Assembly: GCA_030151565.1 (NCBI GenBank)
Contig: JASLDM010000118.1
Location: 1 to 19,724 of the forward strand
Length of the DNA: 19,724 nucleotides
Origin: Flavobacterium sp.
Lineage (GTDB): Bacteria > Bacteroidota > Bacteroidia > Flavobacteriales > Flavobacteriaceae
Direction of reading: 5' to 3'
The notes beneath the pieces were generated by a model. That model saw only the letters and a list, made by a program, of their open reading frames with translations, was not told the origin of the DNA and made no database searches. Position 1 is the stretch's first letter, and each line of letters opens with the position of its first letter. A program made the position numbers and the translations under genes. This document shows positions 1-6,663 of the stretch, in pieces.

Positions 1-86
1 TCTACAAAGGTTTCATAAATCTGATACGCTATACGTTTTGTTTTATGATCAATTTGTTCTTTTGTTAAAATAATATTCTTAGTCAT
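1..86 (-). CDS. Phosphoribosyltransferase family protein (PyrR-like), N-terminal part only
   Basis: The reading frame starts at an ATG (86-84) and runs off the left edge, so only about 28 residues are visible, beginning MTKNIILTKEQIDHKTKRIA. This opening (a hydrophobic strand, then 'LTKEQIDHKTKRIAYQIYE') resembles the N-terminus of flavobacterial PyrR-like phosphoribosyltransferases, where a short strand and helix precede the PRPP-binding fold. The PRPP loop itself is outside the window, so substrate and activity cannot be judged. Its start overlaps the last 8 bases of the methyltransferase gene (ATGACTAA), which suggests translational coupling and places it third in a minus-strand operon. 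The family call is from memory of similar N-termini and is tentative. Confidence 0.5.
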   Translation of the reverse strand, partial: MTKNIILTKEQIDHKTKRIAYQIYETFV

Positions 87-669
87 TTTTCTTTTCTATA
101 AGTATAAATAATTCTCTTCCTGCTCTTGGTTTAATGGAATTGTACGCACGCTCAATCTTTCTGACTTTCATATATTTAGAAAAAACCTTTTGATATTCCT
201 CCAAACTTCCTCCGTATGGAGGCCAATCCTGATCCAAAGGAAAATCAAACAAGACACCTGCCAAAAGACCTTCATTTTTTAGTAGACTATTCATTTTTTC
301 AGCATAGGCTTCTCTTAAATCTGGAGACAGTGCACAAAAAAATGTTTGTTCCAAAATTAAATCAAACGAGTCTTCTAATTCAAAAAAATCACCTTGCAAT
401 AATTGTGCTCTAGGAAAAGACGGAACTTTTTTAACAATCTCCTCCAACGGCTCAGGTGCCAGGTCGATTGCATAAACATTTAAAAAACCTTGCTCATACA
501 AATAAACCAATTCATGTCCATTTCCTACTCCTGGAATCAATATACGAATAGACTTATCAGTAAGCTGATCTATAAAATCTTTAATCGGCGTTGTTACTTC
601 TCCCGCATCCCATTTAGCCTGATTCGTCTGATAACGATCTGACCAAAATTCTTTATTCAACTTCTTCAT
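79..669 (-). CDS. TPMT-family SAM-dependent methyltransferase
   Basis: A 196-residue class I methyltransferase of the thiopurine S-methyltransferase (TPMT) superfamily. The N-terminal 'FWxxRY...WDAG' motif (residues 8-23) typical of this family precedes the SAM-binding loop LIPGVGNGHE (44-53). The acidic residue closing strand 2 is in AIDL (67-70), motif GDFFEL is at 93-98, and the family signature EQTFFCAL (107-114) and PPYGG (150-154) follow. Family members methylate sulfur, selenium or halide acceptors; nothing here fixes the substrate, and it should not be assumed to act on thiopurines. It starts inside the last 17 bases of the S4-protein gene and its stop overlaps the start of the next gene, so it is the middle gene of a tightly packed operon. 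It is probably a soluble cytoplasmic enzyme. Length is normal for bacterial homologues. Confidence 0.85.
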   Translation of the reverse strand: MKKLNKEFWSDRYQTNQAKWDAGEVTTPIKDFIDQLTDKSIRILIPGVGNGHELVYLYEQGFLNVYAIDLAPEPLEEIVKKVPSFPRAQLLQGDFFELEDSFDLILEQTFFCALSPDLREAYAEKMNSLLKNEGLLAGVLFDFPLDQDWPPYGGSLEEYQKVFSKYMKVRKIERAYNSIKPRAGRELFILIEKKND

Positions 670-1033
670 CTGTTTCTAAATAATCATCAATATCTCTGCG
701 GTCTTTTTTAGTGGGGCGGCCAGTACCTTTAGCTCGATAATGCTCTTTAGAAAGCTTTAAAAGCTCTAAGTGTTCAAAAGCATCTGCTGGGGTATCATCT
801 TTTCTATAAATATCAACCAACTTAGCTCCAACTCTATTTGCTGGCACATCTAAAACAGTTAATTTATAAACGATTTGATCTTTCCTCATCGTAATTTTAT
901 CGGTAGCAAAAACCTCTCTAGACGGCTTCGCAACTTGTCCATTCACTGTGATATGTCCTTTCTTACAAGCCTCCGAAGCAATACTCCGAGTTTTGTAATA
1001 CCGAACACACCATAAATATTTGTCAATCCGCAT
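653..1033 (-). CDS. S4-domain RNA-binding protein, Hsp15 (HslR)-like
   Basis: A 126-residue protein with an S4 RNA-binding fold at its N-terminus: MRIDKYLWCVRYYKTRSIAS, then ACKKGHITVNGQVAKPS (about residues 1-40). This matches the Hsp15/HslR layout, in which an S4 domain is followed by a basic, charged tail (here rich in K, R, D and E from residue 95, including GRPTKKDRRD). In E. coli Hsp15 binds free 50S subunits carrying nascent chains; the same role is plausible but not shown here. It is the first gene of the operon with the TPMT-like methyltransferase, which it overlaps by 17 bases. A TAnnTTTG box lies about 32 bases upstream of its ATG, giving a short leader. Other small S4 proteins (for example RNA modification accessory factors) are alternatives, but size and tail favour the Hsp15 group. 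Confidence 0.85.
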   Translation of the reverse strand: MRIDKYLWCVRYYKTRSIASEACKKGHITVNGQVAKPSREVFATDKITMRKDQIVYKLTVLDVPANRVGAKLVDIYRKDDTPADAFEHLELLKLSKEHYRAKGTGRPTKKDRRDIDDYLETDEEVE

Positions 1034-1064
1034 TTTCTAAAATAAATTTCCTTTACTAAGTACA

Positions 1065-1072
1065 CAAAAATA
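1065..1072 (-). promoter_or_regulatory. Promoter -7 box for the S4/TPMT/PRTase operon
   Basis: On the minus strand this reads TATTTTTG, an exact match to the Bacteroidota -7 consensus TAnnTTTG. It would start transcription about 25 bases before the ATG at 1033. No good TTG -33 element is seen at the usual distance, so support rests on the -7 box and its position. Confidence 0.45.
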
Positions 1073-1083
1073 AAGTAAAATTG

Positions 1084-1090
1084 TATCTTG
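1084..1090 (+). promoter_or_regulatory. Possible -7 box for the FKBP-like lipoprotein gene
   Basis: TATCTTG followed by CACC resembles TAnnTTTG with one T missing and lies 21 bases before the ATG at 1112. It sits back to back with the divergent S4 operon promoter, so the 78-bp gap would serve both directions. The match is imperfect and there is no clear -33 element. Confidence 0.3.
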
Positions 1091-1111
1091 CACCACTAAA
1101 AGAGTTAAAAA

Positions 1112-2167
1112 ATGAATAGATTATTTAAAGTCTTTACTTTTGTTTTTCTAGGATTGATAGTGAGCAACTGTAAAAAAGACGACAACCCAACCGTAAAGGT
1201 TGATCCACCTAGAGATCGACAGGAAGTCTATAAAGAAAATATTGCCGATATCGAAAATTACCTACAAAAAAACTACATGAAGTTTGAAAATGGTATTTTG
1301 ACTTTAGATAGTATTCAAAATAATGAAACATCAATATGGGATCAGCAAGATTTTCCGCTTCAATCTATTACAATGAAAAACGAAGCTTGGGATTTAAGTG
1401 TTCCATTTAACAACTTCACTGCTGGAAAAGACTATACCAAAGCTAGTTATTTCAAAATTAAGGATTCCGTTGACTATAAAATTTACTACCTTATTTTAAA
1501 TGAAGGTGGTGGAGAAAAAGTACAAGCCATAGACTCTGTATTCACAACCTACAGAGGATACAACCTTAAGAACGAAAACTTTGAAAGTAATTTTAATGGA
1601 ATGTGGTCTTCATATCCAAAAACAATTCAGGAAGACAAAAACATAGACCTTCAACGCCCTGCTGTAAATGTCTTAATCCCTGGTTTTAGACAAGCACTAT
1701 CTTTAATTAAAACCGCTACAGGAATTACCGACAATGGCGACGGAACGAATACTTTTGAAAATGCAGGTCGAGTAGTTGTATTCTTACCTTCAGGATTAGC
1801 TTATTTCCAAAGAGCTACAGGAAGTATCCAAAAATATACTCCTATTATTTTTGATATAGAGTTGATCAATAAATTTACAAGAGATCACGATTTAGATGGA
1901 ATACCTTCAATTTTAGAAGACCTTAATGGAGACGGCAATTATTTTAATGACGATACCGACGGAGATGGCATTCCGGATTTCCTAGACAATGATGATGATG
2001 GAGACGGCTTTATTACAAGACAAGAAATTTCTTATATAGAAAAAGATGAATTTGGCAGAGAATTCACTAAGATCTACAATTTTGACGAAATACCTACTTG
2101 TAATGGTGGTAAAAAACGTCACCTAGACGCTAGTTGCTTTCCAAAGCCTGATGGAAGTTGGGAGTAA
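1112..2167 (+). CDS. FKBP-like peptidyl-prolyl isomerase lipoprotein with calcium-binding tail
   Basis: A 351-residue lipoprotein. A hydrophobic signal sequence (residues 4-17) ends in a lipobox with Cys20. The next residues, Lys-Lys-Asp-Asp, resemble the Bacteroidota lipoprotein export signal that sends lipoproteins to the cell surface. Residues about 140-252 align with the FKBP fold: a strand with TTYRGY, LIPGFRQAL (188-196, the 'VIPGW' region with Phe for Trp), GLAY (228-231) and a terminal FDIEL strand (247-251). The usual Phe-Asp of the active site appears as Phe157-Glu158. Residues 258-300 carry DxDxDG-type repeats (DHDLDGIPS, DTDGDGIPD, NDDDGDG), as in thrombospondin type 3 calcium-binding repeats. 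The FKBP family suggests folding of exported proteins; whether this copy is catalytic is uncertain. Such lipoproteins are common in flavobacteria (GldI is a related gliding protein), but this one is longer and not clearly GldI. It is monocistronic and ends at a strong terminator. Confidence 0.85.
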   Translation: MNRLFKVFTFVFLGLIVSNCKKDDNPTVKVDPPRDRQEVYKENIADIENYLQKNYMKFENGILTLDSIQNNETSIWDQQDFPLQSITMKNEAWDLSVPFNNFTAGKDYTKASYFKIKDSVDYKIYYLILNEGGGEKVQAIDSVFTTYRGYNLKNENFESNFNGMWSSYPKTIQEDKNIDLQRPAVNVLIPGFRQALSLIKTATGITDNGDGTNTFENAGRVVVFLPSGLAYFQRATGSIQKYTPIIFDIELINKFTRDHDLDGIPSILEDLNGDGNYFNDDTDGDGIPDFLDNDDDGDGFITRQEISYIEKDEFGREFTKIYNFDEIPTCNGGKKRHLDASCFPKPDGSWE

Positions 2168-2186
2168 ATAGTACAAATTATAAAAC

Positions 2187-2218
2187 AAAAAAACCGTTTC
2201 AATGAAACGGTTTTTTTT
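2187..2218. terminator. Bidirectional Rho-independent terminator
   Basis: A perfect 14-bp inverted repeat (2187-2200 with 2204-2217; core CCGTTTC/GAAACGG, 3-base AAT loop) is flanked by an A-run on one side and a T-run on the other. It sits between the convergent lipoprotein gene (plus) and the transketolase pair (minus) and can serve both. Confidence 0.9.
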
Positions 2219-2254
2219 GTTTTATAGAACTTGATTTCTCAAATTACTATTATA

Positions 2255-3208
2255 TTATTTTCTTTGAATTGCTTTTTCAGCTTTAACAATAATCGCCTCA
2301 GCATTTAATCCATATTTCTCCATTAATTGCTCAGGTGTTCCTGATTCTCCAAAAGTATCTTCCACAGCTACAAACTCTTGAGGAAGTGGATTGTTTAGCG
2401 CTAAAACACGCGAAACACTTTCTCCCAAACCACCTAAAAAGTTATGTTCTTCAGCCGTAACAACACATCCTGTCTTCCTAACAGATTTCAAAATAGCCTC
2501 TTCATCTAAAGGTTTAATAGTATGTATATTGATAACCTCCGCAGAAATCCCTTTAGCTTCCAAAGCTTCCGCTGCTTGTAAAGCTTCCCAAACTAAATGT
2601 CCTGTTGCTACTAAAGTAACATCTGTACCTTCTGATAAAACAACCGCTTTACCTATTTCAAACTTATCATCAGCAGGAGTAAAGTTTGGCACTACTGGAC
2701 GTCCAAATCTTAAATAAACAGGTCCTTCAAATTCTGCGATTGCTAATGTAGCTGCTTTTGTTTGATTGTAATCACAAGTATTAATTACGGTCATTCCAGG
2801 CAACATTTTCATCAATCCTAAATCTTCTAAAATTTGATGTGTAGCACCATCCTCACCTAGAGTTAAACCAGCATGTGATGCGCAAATCTTCACATTCTTT
2901 TCTGAGTAAGCGACAGATTGTCTAATTTGATCATAAACTCGACCTGTTGAAAAGTTTGCAAATGTACCTGTAAAAGGAATTTTTCCTCCAATAGTCAATC
3001 CTGCAGCAATACCAATCATATTCGCTTCAGCAATACCAATTTGAAAAAAACGTTCTGGATGATTCTTTTTAAAATCATCCATTTTTAATGAACCTATTAA
3101 ATCCGCACAAAGCGCCACTACATTTTCATTTTTTTTGCCTAGCTCTGTCAATCCCGCTCCAAATCCTGAACGAGTATCTTTACTTCCTGTATTTATATAT
3201 TTTTTCAT
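2255..3208 (-). CDS. Transketolase, C-terminal subunit (pyrimidine-binding and C-terminal domains)
   Basis: A 317-residue protein equal to the second half of a full-length transketolase. It carries the pyrimidine-binding domain, with IGIAEANM (57-64) whose Glu61 is the expected residue that activates the thiamine ring, then GTFANFSTGR and GEDGATHQ (118-125). The transketolase C-terminal domain follows from about residue 190 (VTLVATGHLVWEAL, AEEHNFLGGLGE). With the gene 22 bases upstream, which supplies the diphosphate-binding half, it should form one active enzyme transferring two-carbon units in the non-oxidative pentose phosphate pathway. Separate N and C subunits are known in Archaea and many Bacteroidota, so the split is natural and not a frameshift: each half has its own start and stop, and the intervening sequence is non-coding. 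The start ATG (3208) gives MKKYINTGSKDTR. Other two-subunit thiamine enzymes such as DXS-like proteins are less likely. Confidence 0.92.
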   Translation of the reverse strand: MKKYINTGSKDTRSGFGAGLTELGKKNENVVALCADLIGSLKMDDFKKNHPERFFQIGIAEANMIGIAAGLTIGGKIPFTGTFANFSTGRVYDQIRQSVAYSEKNVKICASHAGLTLGEDGATHQILEDLGLMKMLPGMTVINTCDYNQTKAATLAIAEFEGPVYLRFGRPVVPNFTPADDKFEIGKAVVLSEGTDVTLVATGHLVWEALQAAEALEAKGISAEVINIHTIKPLDEEAILKSVRKTGCVVTAEEHNFLGGLGESVSRVLALNNPLPQEFVAVEDTFGESGTPEQLMEKYGLNAEAIIVKAEKAIQRK

Positions 3209-3230
3209 TTCAATTTCGTTTTAAAAAGGA

Positions 3231-4079
3231 TTAATAATCCCCTAATGTTTCTGGATTTTGTTTTAAAGCCTCTTCTAATTGTGCGTCATTAGGTGCTTTT
3301 CCGTGCCACGCGTGTGTTCCCATCATAAAATCAACACCATTACCCATTTCTGTATGTAATAAAATACAAACTGGTTTTCCTTTTCCTGTTTTAGATTTAG
3401 CCTCTTCTAAACCTTGAACAACAGCGGCAATGTCATTTCCTTTTTCTACATCCAATACATCCCATCCAAATGCCTCAAATTTAGCACGAATGGATCCCAT
3501 ATTTAAAACTTCTGTTGTTGGCCCATCAATTTGTTTTTCATTCAAATCTACAGTTGCAATTAAGTTATCTACATTTTTTGCAGCTGCATACATCATTGCC
3601 TCCCAGTTTTGTCCTTCTTGCAGTTCTCCATCACCTAATAAAGCAAAAACCAACTTTGAATCGTTATTTAACTTCTTCGCTTGAGCTGCACCGATTGCGA
3701 CAGATAACCCTTGACCTAAAGATCCTGAAGCCATACGAATACCTGGCAAATGATCGTGTGTTGTTGGATGCCCCTGTAATCGAGTGTTGATTTTTCTAAA
3801 TGTAGCTAATTCACTAACTGGAAAATAACCACTTCTTGCTAAAACGCTATAAAAAACCGGTGAAATATGTCCGTTTGATAAAAAGAATAAATCTTCATCA
3901 ACACCATTCATTTCAAATGTTTCTTTGCGATCCATTACATTTTGATACAGCGCTACAAAAAACTCTACGCATCCTAGAGAACCTCCTGGATGTCCCGAGT
4001 TTACAGCATGCACCATTCTTAGAATGTCTCTCCTAACTTGCGTCGATAAATCTGTTAATTGTTGTGTGTTTGGTTTCAT
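3231..4079 (-). CDS. Transketolase, N-terminal subunit (thiamine diphosphate-binding)
   Basis: A 282-residue protein equal to the first half of transketolase. Visible motifs are SGHPGGSLG (28-36), LSNGHISP (67-74), GSLGQGLSVAIG (119-130), the diphosphate/Mg2+-binding GDGELQEGQ (149-157) with Asn180 about 30 residues on, and GTHAWHG (254-260). It pairs with the C-terminal subunit gene 22 bases downstream. I start it at the ATG at 4079 and not at the in-frame TTG at 4109, because that TTG lies inside a TAnnTTTG promoter box (4107-4114), so the codon would not be transcribed; the extra ten residues also do not resemble the family. The enzyme is cytoplasmic and links the pentose phosphate pathway to glycolysis. 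The pair appears to form a two-gene operon closed by the shared terminator at 2187-2218. Confidence 0.92.
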   Translation of the reverse strand: MKPNTQQLTDLSTQVRRDILRMVHAVNSGHPGGSLGCVEFFVALYQNVMDRKETFEMNGVDEDLFFLSNGHISPVFYSVLARSGYFPVSELATFRKINTRLQGHPTTHDHLPGIRMASGSLGQGLSVAIGAAQAKKLNNDSKLVFALLGDGELQEGQNWEAMMYAAAKNVDNLIATVDLNEKQIDGPTTEVLNMGSIRAKFEAFGWDVLDVEKGNDIAAVVQGLEEAKSKTGKGKPVCILLHTEMGNGVDFMMGTHAWHGKAPNDAQLEEALKQNPETLGDY

Positions 4080-4106
4080 TGTTACTTTATAAAATGATTC
4101 AAGTAG

Positions 4107-4138
4107 CAAATATAATGAGTTTATTACATCTATCTCAA
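4107..4138 (-). promoter_or_regulatory. Promoter of the split-transketolase operon
   Basis: On the minus strand, TTG (4138-4136), a 21-base spacer and TATATTTG (4114-4107) match the Bacteroidota -33/-7 pattern (TTG ... TAnnTTTG). The transcript would start near 4101, some 20 bases before the ATG at 4079. This placement decides the start codon of the downstream gene. Confidence 0.7.
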
Positions 4139-4256
4139 TTTAAAAGATCGAGATTCACCTTTTTTATATTACAAACAACATCTCTTCCTTGCTATCTTTC
4201 TGATTGAATATAATTTATTTAAAAAACCTTACCCTCCTCAAATAGTTAACTCAGAA

Positions 4257-4311
4257 AACAAAAAAAGCTCCTGCTTAATAATCATCAGATAATATTAATC
4301 AGGAACTTTTT
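4257..4311 (-). terminator. Rho-independent terminator of the radical SAM gene
   Basis: Read on the minus strand, an 11-bp stem (4310-4300 with 4273-4263) contains one G-U pair, has an inner TTAATA/TATTAA extension, and ends in a run of Ts. On the plus strand the same position is a C-A mismatch, so the hairpin favours minus-strand RNA, matching the gene that ends at 4336. Confidence 0.75.
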
Positions 4312-4335
4312 AAATAGTCAATCTGTATTTCTTTT

Positions 4336-6534
4336 TTATAAAATCAACAAAGCCATTTCGCGCAACTGCCCTGCTGCTTTTGAATACCAAAAAGGTTCAA
4401 AATCTTGTTGACAATAAGATTCAAAATCATTCTTTAACATTTGATACGTCCACGTTTTAGCCTCTTTTATCATTTGCTGTTCAGTAAAAGTTACAAACCA
4501 TTCTGCTTCTAACTGATCCATTTCGATAGCAATTGTCTCTTTTTTAGTATAAAAAACAAGATTTGCTTTTTGAAAAGTACGTCCTTTTTTAGTTTTTGTA
4601 AATAACTCTAAAAACGGAATTGTTCCCAACCAAATAATTTTTTGATTTGGTTTATACACCGCTAATGGCTCTTCCTCCAAAACAGTACTTATATAATTTG
4701 GAACTATCGTTGTTCTCGGTACTTTAAATTCGAACCAATCTTTTAACGGCCAATCGAAGCACAATCCGTGCATATAATTAAAGAGTGATTTTTTTAAGCC
4801 AAAGGAAAACTTATCGTGTTGAGCACCACTCATTTCTTCATGAGGAACATCATTATTAGCAAAACTCCCCGTTGAATCTAAAAGACTATTGACCTTATAT
4901 TTTTCTGGATTCATACCTACAGGAGAATGTGCTGTCATTGCAAATTGATGCCAAAAACCAGATTGCATAATCCCAGCTTCAAATAACTGACGCACCATTT
5001 CCAAACTATCGATAGTTTCTTGTGCTGTTTGCGTAGGAAATCCATACATCAAATAAGCGTGTACCAGAATACCTGCCTCAGTAAAATTGCGATTCACACG
5101 AGCAACCTGGGCAACGGTAACACCTTTATCTATTAATTTCAATAAACGATCCGATGCCACTTCCAATCCTCCTGAAACCGCTATACAACCCGATGCCTTT
5201 AACAACAAACACAAATCTCGGGTAAAACTCTTCTCAAATCGGATATTAGTCCACCAAGTTACCGTAAGTTTTCTTCTTAATATTTCTAGAGCCACTTCTC
5301 GCATTAACGCGGGAGGAGCTGCTTCATCAACAAAGTGAAACCCCGTATCTCCAGTTTGTTCAATCAAATTTTCCATTCGATCCACAATTTGCTTTGCCGC
5401 TACAGGTTCGTATATTTTTATATAGTCTAAAGAAATATCACAAAAAGTACATTTACCCCAATAGCATCCGTGAGCCATTGTTAACTTATTCCATCGTCCA
5501 TCGCTCCACATACGATGCATGGGATTTACGATTTCGATTACTGAAATATATTTTTTCAATAAAAGCCCACTATAATCAGGTGTCCCAACTTCAGATTGTT
5601 TATAGTCTCTTTTTAATGGATTATTAATATACACTACAGCATTCTCTTGCTTTATTAAAGTACGCTTAAGCGCTGTCACTTCTACTTTTCCTTGAACGTA
5701 TTCAATTAAAGCTTCTAATGGCGCCTCCCCATCATCTAACGTTATGAAATCGAAAAACTCAAAAACTCTCGTATCCGATAAAGATCTCAATTCAGTATTT
5801 GGAAAACCTCCTCCCATTGTAATCTTTATATTTGGATAATTTATTTTTATCCATTGGGCGCATCTGAAAGAACTATATAAGTTCCCTGGAAAAGGAACTG
5901 AAAAACCTACGATCTCAGGACTAGACTCTTCAATAATTCTTTTTAAAATCCGCAATGTAATCTCATCAATATAAGTGGGGCCCTCTTGTAAGGATTCGTA
6001 AAGCTCATCAAAAGAATGAGCCGAACGCCCCAAACGCTCTGCATAACGGCTAAATCCAAAATTCGAATCAATAGTTTCAACAATAAGATCTGATAAATCC
6101 TCCAAATACAATGTTGCCAAGTGTTTTGCTTTGTCTTGAATACCCATGGCTCCAAACGCCCAATCTAATTCTTCTAATTGTTCAAAACGCGAAGCTTGCG
6201 GCAAGAAATCTTCTTGTACGATCGCATGTGCCAAAGTTGGATTCTCACCTTGCAAAAAAGCAATCACAGGATCTATAGTTGCTTTATATTCTTGTTCTAA
6301 TGCTAAAATTCGATGTGTATTTGCAGAAACTGTTTCAACTTTTTCATGAATTGTATCAAAAAGCTGCATGAGCCCTCGTTTGCTAAAAAGTTCAAGAATA
6401 ACCTCAATCCCTAAATCAGATTGAAAACAAGATATGTCTTTGGTATTAAAAAAACCTTTCAAATAAGCCGTTGCAGGATAAGGCGTATTTAGTTGCGTAA
6501 ATGGTGGGGTGATAAGGGTAATTGTAGTTTTCAA
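4336..6534 (-). CDS. Radical SAM protein with B12-binding-type N-terminal domain
   Basis: A 732-residue protein. The first ~290 residues follow the B12-binding-domain radical SAM layout (TLITPPFTQLNTPYP near the start, IVGFSVPFPGN at 208-217, GGGFPNTELR at 241-250, LDDGE at 266-270), but no DxHxxG cobalamin-ligand motif is visible. The radical SAM core starts about residue 350 with Cys357, Cys362 and Cys365 in HGCYWGKCTFCD. This is CX4CX2C spacing and not the usual CX3CX2C. Later core features are FVDEAAPP (401-408), SGGLEVASDRLLKLIDKGVT and YLMYGFPTQT (494-503). The C-terminal ~180 residues are not recognised. A homologue is, as far as I recall, widespread in Bacteroidota, but I know no assigned reaction. 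The only available start is TTG (6534), since an in-frame stop lies two codons upstream; a TAnnTTTG box about 20 bases before it supports this. The gene is monocistronic and divergent from the T9SS protein gene. Confidence 0.85.
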   Translation of the reverse strand: MKTTITLITPPFTQLNTPYPATAYLKGFFNTKDISCFQSDLGIEVILELFSKRGLMQLFDTIHEKVETVSANTHRILALEQEYKATIDPVIAFLQGENPTLAHAIVQEDFLPQASRFEQLEELDWAFGAMGIQDKAKHLATLYLEDLSDLIVETIDSNFGFSRYAERLGRSAHSFDELYESLQEGPTYIDEITLRILKRIIEESSPEIVGFSVPFPGNLYSSFRCAQWIKINYPNIKITMGGGFPNTELRSLSDTRVFEFFDFITLDDGEAPLEALIEYVQGKVEVTALKRTLIKQENAVVYINNPLKRDYKQSEVGTPDYSGLLLKKYISVIEIVNPMHRMWSDGRWNKLTMAHGCYWGKCTFCDISLDYIKIYEPVAAKQIVDRMENLIEQTGDTGFHFVDEAAPPALMREVALEILRRKLTVTWWTNIRFEKSFTRDLCLLLKASGCIAVSGGLEVASDRLLKLIDKGVTVAQVARVNRNFTEAGILVHAYLMYGFPTQTAQETIDSLEMVRQLFEAGIMQSGFWHQFAMTAHSPVGMNPEKYKVNSLLDSTGSFANNDVPHEEMSGAQHDKFSFGLKKSLFNYMHGLCFDWPLKDWFEFKVPRTTIVPNYISTVLEEEPLAVYKPNQKIIWLGTIPFLELFTKTKKGRTFQKANLVFYTKKETIAIEMDQLEAEWFVTFTEQQMIKEAKTWTYQMLKNDFESYCQQDFEPFWYSKAAGQLREMALLIL

Positions 6535-6554
6535 ATTCTATAAATAAGTCTGTG

Positions 6555-6562
6555 CAAATTTA
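6555..6562 (-). promoter_or_regulatory. Promoter -7 box for the radical SAM gene
   Basis: On the minus strand it reads TAAATTTG followed by CAC, an exact TAnnTTTG match. It would start transcription about 15 bases before the TTG start codon at 6534, which supports that codon. No TTG at the normal -33 distance was found. Confidence 0.55.
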
Positions 6563-6624
6563 CTTTTATTCCCTCAATATCTGTCTTTTTTGAAAATATA
6601 GTTTTTTTAAGATTTTTTTATATA

Positions 6625-6632
6625 TAAATTAG
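6625..6632 (+). promoter_or_regulatory. Possible -7 box for the T9SS-secreted protein gene
   Basis: TAAATTAG followed by CAA differs from TAnnTTTG by one base and lies 31 bases before the ATG at 6664. The same eight bases followed by GCAA-type sequence occur before bshC (8694-8701). The upstream stretch is T-rich but has no clear TTG. Confidence 0.35.
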
Positions 6633-6663
6633 CAATTATTTAACCAATCAAACACACTAAAAC

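Noticed and set aside
1918..2015. GAC/GAT-rich stretch as a simple sequence repeat
   Set aside because: It encodes the DxDxDG calcium-binding repeats of the lipoprotein and varies codon by codon.
2255..4079. The two transketolase halves as one gene broken by a frameshift
   Set aside because: Each half has its own start, stop and domain boundary, with a 22-base non-coding gap; split transketolase is a known natural arrangement in this phylum.
4080..4109. Ten-codon N-terminal extension of the transketolase N subunit from a TTG start
   Set aside because: The TTG is part of the -7 promoter box and the extension does not resemble the family; the ATG at 4079 is better placed.
4139..4256. Possible small RNA or leader between the transketolase promoter and the radical SAM terminator
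   Set aside because: No promoter-terminator pair, hairpin or short gene with support was found in this A/T-rich gap.
5087..5627. Plus-strand reading frames opposite the radical SAM gene
   Set aside because: They lie fully antisense to a well-supported gene, have no recognisable motifs and no promoter.
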